Assembly (NCBI GenBank): GCA_947039055.1
Contig: CAMQYB010000085.1
Location: 1 to 7,541 of the forward strand
Length of the DNA stretch: 7,541 bases
Origin: an uncultured Deferribacteraceae bacterium
Lineage (GTDB): Bacteria; Chrysiogenota; Deferribacteres; Deferribacterales; Mucispirillaceae
Direction of reading: 5' to 3'
Shown here: piece by piece, positions 1 through 4,993 of the stretch
How the letters are laid out: each line of letters opens with the position of its first letter
How positions within the stretch are numbered: the first letter of the stretch is position 1
Position numbers and translations under genes: made by a program
The notes under the pieces: model-generated
The model's database searches: none
What the model was told of the DNA's origin: nothing
The model's input: the letters and a program-made list of their open reading frames with translations, nothing else

Positions 1-901
1 ATTTTATCTTGTCTTCATTATCAATTATTTTATTATAATATACTTTTTTAATATCTGAATACAATGAAGTAAAAAAAGTATTTAGCAACTCTTCCGCTTT
101 ATTAAGTTCATCTTCTTTTTTTATAGATATTTTACCTTCTGACAGTTTACCTATCACGGAATGAGTAATCCCAACTCTACTACTAAATCCTATACTATTT
201 CCAGCTTCTACTTTAATATTTAGATCCAGAAAGTAATTAATTACATCAAACAAACTTTTATCAATTTGCTTTTGTACATATCCTTTTGCTTTATCTTTAA
301 TTTCATAAACAAGTAATGATAATAGTGAGTGTTTCCCAGAATATCTTTCTATTAAATCTTCAACTTCCTTTAAGTATTTTAAGTTTTTAAAAATACTTTT
401 ATTAAGGAAAATTTCACCCTTTTTTATTTCAAAAAAGATTATTTTATTTTTATTACAAACGTATTCTAGTTTTTCATAAACAATTTCATTGTCGTTAGTT
501 TCTAGTCGATAAACACCATTTTTCCCTTTAACTTTAAATCCAAACTCTAAGACCATATTCCCTTTAGATTTTATAGTTTTATTATCTTGAATTATTTTTT
601 CAATATCTTTAAACATAAGTTTTAGAAATTGCTCATATCCTATAGTATACTTAATTTCTTTTATATTTTCATCATCAGGATTCGACACCTTTTTTTCTAA
701 AAGGCTTTGTAACATCTCTTTCTTTGATCTTGTTTGTAAAGTTTCACATAAAGTAGCAAAACTCTTAACAAAGTTTGTTTTGCCTGCACCGTTTTCGCCG
801 TATATTAATATTAAGTTTTTTGGAGTGTTTTTTTTGCTTGTTAAGTCAACTTCTAAGTTGACTAATGATTTATAATTTTCTAATTTTACATATGTAAACA
901 T
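1..901 (-). CDS. AAA family ATPase, N-terminal 300 residues (C-terminus beyond the left edge)
   Basis: The gene reads leftward from ATG at 901 and stays open to base 1, so the stop codon and C-terminal half are outside the window. The start has a good Shine-Dalgarno, AGGTGG at 911-906. The N-terminus (MFTYVKLENYKSLVNLEV) has the 'xLxNYKSL' opening strand typical of RecF/SMC/OLD-like ATPases, followed by a P-loop, GENGAGKT, at residues 35-42. Residues about 55-300 are charged and probably mostly helical, with no second recognised motif. Walker B and the signature motif normally lie near the C-terminus of this group and cannot be checked. The layout resembles single-chain AAA_15/AAA_21 (COG1106-like) ATPases. 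Some relatives belong to abortive-infection or phage-defence pairs, but a defence role here is only a possibility. Composition looks more AT-rich than the aroC operon next to it. The ATPase call is firm; the subfamily is tentative. Confidence 0.8.
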   Translation of the reverse strand, partial: MFTYVKLENYKSLVNLEVDLTSKKNTPKNLILIYGENGAGKTNFVKSFATLCETLQTRSKKEMLQSLLEKKVSNPDDENIKEIKYTIGYEQFLKLMFKDIEKIIQDNKTIKSKGNMVLEFGFKVKGKNGVYRLETNDNEIVYEKLEYVCNKNKIIFFEIKKGEIFLNKSIFKNLKYLKEVEDLIERYSGKHSLLSLLVYEIKDKAKGYVQKQIDKSLFDVINYFLDLNIKVEAGNSIGFSSRVGITHSVIGKLSEGKISIKKEDELNKAEELLNTFFTSLYSDIKKVYYNKIIDNEDKIK

Positions 902-960
902 AATACCACCTAATTAGTTATCTTTTAAGATGGGTACATTTTATCATAATAAAAAAGGTT

Positions 961-990
961 TGTATATAATTATATGTGACGTTTTGTCGA
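961..990 (-). promoter_or_regulatory. Possible promoter of the AAA ATPase gene
   Basis: On the minus strand TCGACA (990-985, one base from TTGACA) is followed after 18 bases by TATACA (966-961). A TATAAT also occurs just before this -10 but has no well-placed -35. Transcription would start about 50 bases before the ATG at 901. The match is moderate and the region is AT-rich, so chance is a real alternative. Confidence 0.3.
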
Positions 991-991
991 A

Positions 992-1014
992 ATGTGTTAC
1001 AGAATGTAACATAT
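992..1014. promoter_or_regulatory. Inverted repeat TGTTACA-N3-TGTAACA, candidate operator or terminator
   Basis: Two 10-base arms (992-1001 and 1005-1014) around the 3-base spacer GAA pair completely, counting one G-T pair. The inner 7 bases of each arm are a perfect match. The dyad lies immediately upstream of the candidate -35 of the leftward ATPase gene, where an activator or repressor might bind. On the plus strand the stem runs into TTTTT, so it could also be a weak terminator, but no plus-strand gene precedes it. On the minus strand, about 100 bases beyond the aroC operon, only three T follow it. The operator reading is preferred but unproven; no regulator family is assigned. Confidence 0.4.
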
Positions 1015-1111
1015 TTTTGAATAATGTTGTTAATTATGGGTATGTTCTGATACGAAAAACCTTAAAACACTCTGCTGAAAAAATTAACCTACTACCTAAA
1101 AACTATTTACA

Positions 1112-1516
1112 CTAATATCTGCTTAGCAGTGCAAGAAGTCTTTTATGCAAATCATTCGCATTATCTTCGCCTACTAAAAATGGGGAGTTTATCATGAACC
1201 TCCACACGTTCATCAATGCTAAAACTTCTCTACTATTTCTATCTATTCTGCCAACCGTTAAATACTTCATATATACTGGAAAAAAAATTAATGATTTACT
1301 CGATACATCTAACAACAATGTTGTCTTTACACTCGGGCTTAAATCATCATCTTTAACTATCTTGCTACTCAATTTTAAAAGTTCTGTAGGTGCTTTCACA
1401 CTCTCTATCTCGCCTCTATATTTATCCAACTTCTGTGCACAACTAATAAAAAATATCGAACATAAAAAACATAAAATTATATTTTTATAAATATTATCAG
1501 TATTGTAAGTATTCAA
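1112..1516 (-). CDS. Small predicted lipoprotein, last gene of the aroC operon
   Basis: This is a 134-residue protein of unrecognised family. A hydrophobic stretch at residues about 13-25 ends in F-I-S-C (Cys26), a plausible lipobox, so a signal-peptidase II substrate is likely. The mature part (27-134) is rich in Leu, Ser and Lys, is probably helical, and ends RLLALLSRY before TAG. The start is TTG at 1516. No ATG or GTG lies between it and the lipobox, and the TTG is preceded by AAAGGAG (1530-1524) at 7 bases, the best ribosome-binding site in this operon. The gene overlaps the end of its upstream neighbour by 20 bases in another frame, which implies translational coupling. Membrane attachment follows from the lipobox; no function can be given. 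Confidence 0.72.
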   Translation of the reverse strand: MNTYNTDNIYKNIILCFLCSIFFISCAQKLDKYRGEIESVKAPTELLKLSSKIVKDDDLSPSVKTTLLLDVSSKSLIFFPVYMKYLTVGRIDRNSREVLALMNVWRFMINSPFLVGEDNANDLHKRLLALLSRY

Positions 1517-2672
1517 CTTTTCGCTCCTTTATGCCAAATAAATCTTCTAAAATTTCTATCATAATATCTATCTTTTCCATGTTCTCTACAGTTATTCCCT
1601 CGCCGTATTCATGGTCGTTAAGCTTCATTGATTTTATAAAAGTTAAGATACTTGATGCATCTATCTTACTCTCCTCTATATCTCTTGAACCTGTATCCAG
1701 ATCGTAAACATACTCTAAAAGAGTATCTATATTTAGCCTCAACAGATCGCCGATCAATATACGTTTATCGTTATACGAAAAGTTACTTGTATGGATTTTT
1801 TTAGCTTCATTAAATATTACTCTTGGAAAATAGTTTGATAAAAATATCTCATCATCATACGGTACAACAGCTAACGGATACTCATATATAGACTCTATAA
1901 CCTTCCCTTTATTCGCCATATCATCTTTCATTTGGATCTTTACAACTTCATCTAAAATTTCAAAAATTTCAGTTATTCTATCTAACTCTGAACTTGAGTG
2001 CAACTCTCTATATCCATGATCGTTGTTCACAATTATATCTAAGTAAGCAAGCATCGCTTCAAGCTCATCTTCTGCGTGAGATATGTCTCTTGCACCTATT
2101 TTAAAATCTAATGTATAACTGTAAAAAGCCTCTATCGCCTCAGATGTCAAATTCATAAACTCACGTTGTTTCTCATAATCTGATTTATCTGAATTATGAA
2201 TTAATTTAGCTCTGAAAAAAAATGTACTAGGAGTATTTAACGATAACTCTATACCTGAATAGATAAAAATATCATCGAAAAATTCATCCACCATTTCAAT
2301 AGTAATATTATCATCTAACTCATTATATATAATATTTCCTAACTCATCGTATTGGTAAATAATATTCTCTTCTTGTTTAACCTGTACAGTCTCACCTGTC
2401 ATATTATCATCTGATGGATCTAAAAATAATCTACCTAAAATAACAAAATTTTCTTCGTCATTATCTTTTATATCGCCGTATAATGAACTGTAACCACTAT
2501 CTTTTATAAAACTGTTCTCAAGATCGAACGCTATAAAAACATCAGTGATGTTATCTCTGCCCACCATCTCTAAATTATCTATATGTATGTACGATCCGAA
2601 AAGTTGATATGGGAGTATTAATACGAAAATAAACCCTATTAACATTCTACAAATATACTCTAAATATCTCAT
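1497..2672 (-). CDS. Exported protein with internal 135-residue-period duplication, function unknown
   Basis: This 391-residue protein belongs to no family I recognise. The chosen start is ATG 2672, which has AGGTG just upstream. A GTG at 2684 would add four residues but has no ribosome-binding site. The N-terminus has a basic residue and a hydrophobic core (about residues 6-26), fitting a signal peptide or anchor and placing the protein outside the cytoplasm. Residues about 27-136 are acidic and beta-like. Residues 137-251 and 272-386 align to each other without gaps at a constant offset of 135: AKxIHxS at 155 and 290, G[AS]RDI at 193 and 328, NDHxY at 217 and 352, EIL at 238 and 373. Both units look helical. 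The start lies 17 bases after the aroC stop and the end overlaps the following lipoprotein gene, so it is the middle gene of an operon. It ends with TGA. Confidence 0.8.
   Translation of the reverse strand: MRYLEYICRMLIGFIFVLILPYQLFGSYIHIDNLEMVGRDNITDVFIAFDLENSFIKDSGYSSLYGDIKDNDEENFVILGRLFLDPSDDNMTGETVQVKQEENIIYQYDELGNIIYNELDDNITIEMVDEFFDDIFIYSGIELSLNTPSTFFFRAKLIHNSDKSDYEKQREFMNLTSEAIEAFYSYTLDFKIGARDISHAEDELEAMLAYLDIIVNNDHGYRELHSSSELDRITEIFEILDEVVKIQMKDDMANKGKVIESIYEYPLAVVPYDDEIFLSNYFPRVIFNEAKKIHTSNFSYNDKRILIGDLLRLNIDTLLEYVYDLDTGSRDIEESKIDASSILTFIKSMKLNDHEYGEGITVENMEKIDIMIEILEDLFGIKERKVEYLQY
1515..1859 (-). repeat. Second unit of the internal protein duplication
   Basis: This encodes residues 272-386 of the exported protein. 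It aligns without gaps to residues 137-251, with shared GxRDI, NDHxY and EIL motifs. The repeat is visible at protein level only; the DNA has diverged. Confidence 0.7.
1920..2264 (-). repeat. First unit of the internal protein duplication
   Basis: This encodes residues 137-251 of the exported protein, the partner of 1515-1859. The AKxIHxS, G[AS]RDI, NDHxY and EIL landmarks all sit exactly 135 residues before their second-unit equivalents. Confidence 0.7.
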
Positions 2673-2689
2673 AACACCTAACACGTTAA

Positions 2690-3745
2690 TTATAATTTTT
2701 TTGATTTATCTATCAATATTAAATCAACAAGAGTTAATGCGATCATAGCCTCAACTATAACAACTGCTCTTGCTGCAACACAACTATCGTGTCTACCCAT
2801 CGTTACGATCTCGCTATCATTACCATCAACATCTATCGTTTTTTTAGGTATCAATATTGACGACACAGGTTTAACAACTAGCCTTCCATAAATCTCATCA
2901 CCGTTCGATATTCCACCTAGCATTCCACCAGAATTATTTGTTGTAAACCCACCACTCTCAATCTCATCATTCATCTGTGATCCTAGATAATTTACAGCAT
3001 CAAATCCTAAACCAAACTCAACACCTTTTACAGCAGGAATACTCATTAATGCGTAAGATAATCTTGCGTTTAATCTATCAAATATAGGCTCACCTACTCC
3101 TGCATATACACCTTTTGCTCTGAACTCTAATATAGCACCTATTGAATCACCTAAGGATTTAACTCGTAAAATTTCTGCACTCATCTCATCATATTTTTCT
3201 ACACAAGCAGTATGCAGAGGGTTCTCATCTATAAACTCTCTATCAAATGTTTCAGCCTTAATTTTGCCAACTTGAGTAACGTGTGCAAAAATATCTATAC
3301 CGTAAAAATCTAAAATCTTTCTTGCTATTCCTAAGGCTGCAACACGTCCTATGCTCTCACGAACTGACGATCTGCCACCACCTCTATGATCTCTTATACC
3401 GTACTTCTTATAATATGTGTAATCTGCATGACCTGGACGAAACAAATCTTTTATAGCATCGTAATCACCACTTTTTTGTGACTCGTTTTTCACCATTATC
3501 ATAATAGGCGTGCCTGTAGTTTTACCCTCAAATATACCTGAATATATCATAGCGATATCTTTCTCATCCCTTGGTGATGAAAGTGCACTACTGCCTGGAC
3601 GTCTCTTATCTAACTCTTTTTGAATATCTTCAATCTTAATATTGATCCCAGCTGGACAGCCATCAATTACAACTCCAACAGCTTCACCATGACTTTCGCC
3701 AAAAGTGGTTATTGAAAAAAGTTTACCAAATGTATTTGAATTCAT
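2690..3745 (-). CDS. aroC: Chorismate synthase
   Basis: This enzyme converts 5-enolpyruvylshikimate-3-phosphate to chorismate, the last step of the shikimate pathway, using reduced FMN in the cytoplasm. The length of 351 residues is normal for a bacterial monofunctional enzyme. All family signatures are present: GESHG at 16-20 (catalytic-region His19), RRPG at 48-51, RPGHAD at 103-108 (His106), GGGRSSVRES at 122-131, NSGGMLGG at 271-278, and GRHDSC at 317-322 (His319, Asp320). No key residue is missing. The ATG start at 3745 has AAGAGG (3761-3756) 10 bases upstream. It is the first gene of a leftward operon with two envelope proteins; the next ATG lies 17 bases past its stop. No other shikimate gene is in the window. 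Confidence 0.98.
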   Translation of the reverse strand: MNSNTFGKLFSITTFGESHGEAVGVVIDGCPAGINIKIEDIQKELDKRRPGSSALSSPRDEKDIAMIYSGIFEGKTTGTPIMIMVKNESQKSGDYDAIKDLFRPGHADYTYYKKYGIRDHRGGGRSSVRESIGRVAALGIARKILDFYGIDIFAHVTQVGKIKAETFDREFIDENPLHTACVEKYDEMSAEILRVKSLGDSIGAILEFRAKGVYAGVGEPIFDRLNARLSYALMSIPAVKGVEFGLGFDAVNYLGSQMNDEIESGGFTTNNSGGMLGGISNGDEIYGRLVVKPVSSILIPKKTIDVDGNDSEIVTMGRHDSCVAARAVVIVEAMIALTLVDLILIDKSKKL

Positions 3746-3769
3746 TAATATTAAACCTCTTAAAAGTAT

Positions 3770-3799
3770 ATTATAAAACAGAGTAAAATTAAATACTCT
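3770..3799 (-). promoter_or_regulatory. Candidate aroC operon promoter with a dyad over its -35 region
   Basis: On the minus strand a consensus TATAAT (3775-3770) would start transcription near 3763, just before the aroC ribosome-binding site. No TTGACA-like -35 is present. An inverted repeat, AGAGTA-N8-TACTCT (3780-3799), occupies the upstream position instead, suggesting an activator or repressor site. Alternatively the dyad is a weak terminator after crcB, since TGTTTT follows it. Confidence 0.35.
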
Positions 3800-3836
3800 T
3801 TAATATGTAACTCTAAACCTATGTACACGATATCTA

Positions 3837-4202
3837 TTATACAAATTTATTTGCAAAAAAGTAACCGATAAAAACTGCAAGGAGAGAAAGTGATAAATTT
3901 AGAAATATAAATCCTAAACCGTAAAAATACTCCTTTCGTAGAAAAAAGTTTAATACTTCAACAGAAAATGTTGAGAACGTTGTAAAACTTCCTAAAAAAC
4001 CTATTAAGAAAAATAGGTATACTAAATTGAAATCTTTTAAGAAATTTATAAGTATTCCTGCGAATAATGATCCAACTACATTAACCGTCAACGTGTTTAA
4101 TCCGACAAAATTACTATTAATTAACATATAGTTAACTATATATCTTGATATTGATCCTAAAAAGCCACCCGTTCCGATTATTAATAATGTTGTTAATTGC
4201 AT
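3837..4202 (-). CDS. crcB: CrcB/Fluc fluoride channel
   Basis: This is a small four-helix membrane protein that assembles as an antiparallel dimer and lets fluoride leave the cytoplasm. At 121 residues the length is typical. Family motifs in order: GGFLGSISRY at 12-21; NTLTVNVVGSLFAG at 36-49, with Asn41 in the position of the conserved pore Asn; and GFLGSFTTFSTFS at 68-80, whose Phe76 and Phe79 match the fluoride-contacting 'Phe box' pair. Four hydrophobic segments are visible. The start is ATG 4202. A TTG at 4238 would add 12 residues ahead of the usual start and is not needed. No Shine-Dalgarno precedes the ATG. The gene is alone on its strand, 91 bases before aroC, and divergent from the small membrane protein at 4227. 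I see no crcB-type fluoride riboswitch upstream. Confidence 0.95.
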   Translation of the reverse strand: MQLTTLLIIGTGGFLGSISRYIVNYMLINSNFVGLNTLTVNVVGSLFAGILINFLKDFNLVYLFFLIGFLGSFTTFSTFSVEVLNFFLRKEYFYGLGFIFLNLSLSLLAVFIGYFFANKFV

Positions 4203-4238
4203 ATAAATAGTGTATAACAATTTACTATGAATGAGCAA
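4190..4238. promoter_or_regulatory. Overlapping divergent promoters of crcB and the 4227 gene
   Basis: Plus strand: TTGTTA (4190-4195), 17 bases, TATAAC (4213-4218), with a predicted start near 4225 and the ATG at 4227. Minus strand: TTGCTC (4238-4233), 16 bases, TATACA (4216-4211), with a predicted start near 4204 and the crcB ATG at 4202. The -10 hexamers overlap on opposite strands, so polymerase could occupy only one direction at a time. Neither gene has a Shine-Dalgarno, consistent with very short or absent 5' leaders. The hexamers are matched by eye in AT-rich DNA. Confidence 0.45.
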
Positions 4239-4583
4239 CTAATTTCTATATTAATGATAATCGCAGGACTATGTTTCCTTATATCAATACCGTTTGGTAT
4301 GTTGAGAATGAGATTTAAAAAATTCTCTATTCCATGGTTTTTGACTATCCATGCCCCTATTCCTGTATCTATTGTTATGCGACGTATTTATGAACTACCT
4401 TTTCAATATGCTTTACTTTTCTTAGTGTTTAGTGTTGCAGGACAAGTTCTTGGTTCAACAATCATTAAGAAAACTATTATTAAAAGTATGAATATGAAAA
4501 AACTAGCAAACCTAGATAATATTGAAAATAACGATCACCTAGAAAATGTTGAAAAAGTTGTGAAAGTCGAAAAAGCTGTATAA
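4227..4583 (+). CDS. Small membrane protein, unrecognised family, divergent from crcB
   Basis: This 118-residue protein has three hydrophobic segments: about residues 5-26, 35-50 and 59-80. Between the first two is a basic loop, RMRFKKF (27-33), which by the positive-inside rule should face the cytoplasm. The second segment carries a distinctive run, PWFLTIHAPIP (36-46), with a His and several Pro that look conserved in type rather than random; MRRIYELPFQ follows. The C-terminal tail (about 81-118) is charged, first Lys-rich and then Asn/Glu/Lys-rich, ending in a repetitive VEKVVKVEKAV. The ATG at 4227 is 24 bases from the crcB start on the other strand and lacks a Shine-Dalgarno. T-rich sequence follows the stop, but no convincing terminator hairpin. 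Divergence from crcB hints at co-regulation only. No function is proposed. Confidence 0.75.
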   Translation: MNEQLISILMIIAGLCFLISIPFGMLRMRFKKFSIPWFLTIHAPIPVSIVMRRIYELPFQYALLFLVFSVAGQVLGSTIIKKTIIKSMNMKKLANLDNIENNDHLENVEKVVKVEKAV

Positions 4584-4703
4584 TATTTTTTTAATCATAC
4601 ATGTATTAATCAATCAGATATCTATCATACTAAAACCTTAAAATGTTTCATTTTTATTATCAATCAAAATATACATATAACTATATATATATCCTGATCA
4701 CGC

Positions 4704-4731
4704 TTGACAGTGGGTATATTTGTAGTATGCT
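4704..4731 (+). promoter_or_regulatory. tRNA-type promoter of the decayed tRNA-Val copy
   Basis: A perfect TTGACA (4704-4709) is followed after 16 bases by TATGCT (4726-4731). An AT-rich tract upstream (about 4660-4692) could act as an UP element. The predicted start near 4738 leaves a leader of about 20 bases before the tRNA-like sequence. Both hexamers are identical to those of the right copy, so this promoter is probably still active. Confidence 0.7.
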
Positions 4732-4758
4732 TTATATTCAGACTGTGCAACTTATCAT

Positions 4759-4832
4759 ATGTGTGTAGCTCAATTGAGAGCACTGCATTGACGTTGCAAA
4801 GGTTGGTGGTTCAATCCATCCACCCATACCTA
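4759..4832 (+). pseudogene. Decayed tRNA-Val(GAC) copy
   Basis: The sequence folds only partly as a tRNA: acceptor 4759-4765 with 4825-4831, D-stem 4768-4771 with 4778-4781, anticodon stem 4783-4787 with 4795-4799, T-stem 4805-4809 with 4820-4824. The anticodon is still GAC (4790-4792). Defects compared with 7470-7541: a T-C mismatch at the second acceptor pair, a 6-base D-loop without the G18-G19 pair, a C-A mismatch closing the anticodon stem, and a T-loop stretched to 10 bases by a 3-base insertion. All six substitutions go from G or C in the intact copy to A or T here. The T-stem has changed on both sides (GGTGG/CCACC instead of GGCGG/CCGCC) and still pairs. No CCA is encoded. A charged, functional tRNA is unlikely. 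Confidence 0.82.
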
Positions 4833-4882
4833 TTTATATATTTTATGCTAATTGAGAGTAATAATGGAGAGTGGTAAATACT

Positions 4883-4913
4883 TTGAAAAATATAAAAATT
4901 ACATTAATATACT
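4883..4913 (+). promoter_or_regulatory. Possible promoter of the large lipoprotein gene, with a dyad at its -10
   Basis: TTGAAA (4883-4888), 19 bases, TATACT (4908-4913); the spacer is long. An imperfect dyad overlaps the -10 and its downstream side: ATAC-TAG-(CG)-TAC at 4909-4920 pairs with GTA-CTA-(CT)-GTAT at 4925-4936. It might be an operator or a 5' hairpin. Read-through from the tRNA promoter at 4704 is an alternative way to transcribe the gene, because no terminator separates them. Confidence 0.3.
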
Positions 4914-4993
4914 AGCGTACGTTTGTACTACTGTATTATTAATTTTGAAATAGATATCACTAATAGATAAAAATAAAAACGGGGGTTATTATT

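Larger units (their letters stand above)
4633..4832 (+). repeat. Left copy of a roughly 200-base direct repeat (promoter plus decayed tRNA-Val)
   Basis: This matches 7346-7541. By hand alignment the 126 bases before the tRNA differ from the right copy by about 8 substitutions and one 2-base gap. The tRNA body differs by 6 substitutions, a 1-base deletion and a 3-base insertion. Similarity begins at AAACCTTAAAATG, which includes a small inverted repeat AAAATG-TTT-CATTTT (4640-4654). Everything between the two copies is the large lipoprotein gene and its flanks. The stretch 4584-4632 before it holds only AT-rich sequence with a short palindrome, ATACATGTAT (4597-4606). Confidence 0.92.

Noticed and set aside
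930..1115. Plus-strand open frame of 61 codons in the spacer left of the aroC operon
   Set aside because: It has no ribosome-binding site, low-complexity composition and no family resemblance, and it runs through the dyad and into the end of the minus-strand lipoprotein gene.
1194..1490. Plus-strand open frame opposite the small lipoprotein
   Set aside because: It is antisense to a gene that has a lipobox, a strong ribosome-binding site and operon context. Its hydrophobic composition comes from the complement.
2673..2684. GTG at 2684 as start of the exported protein
   Set aside because: There is no Shine-Dalgarno before it, and the ATG at 2672 has AGGTG in place and gives a cleaner signal peptide.
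4203..4238. TTG at 4238 as start of crcB
   Set aside because: It adds 12 residues not expected before the conserved GGFLGS region and overlaps the divergent gene. The ATG at 4202 gives the usual family length.
4190..4300. A fluoride riboswitch upstream of crcB
   Set aside because: I looked for the crcB-motif landmarks on the minus strand and found none. The space before the ATG is coding sequence of the divergent gene.
4584..4610. Rho-independent terminator after the 4227 gene
   Set aside because: There is a T-run right after the stop, but no GC-containing hairpin precedes it. The nearby ATACATGTAT palindrome is too weak and is not followed by T.
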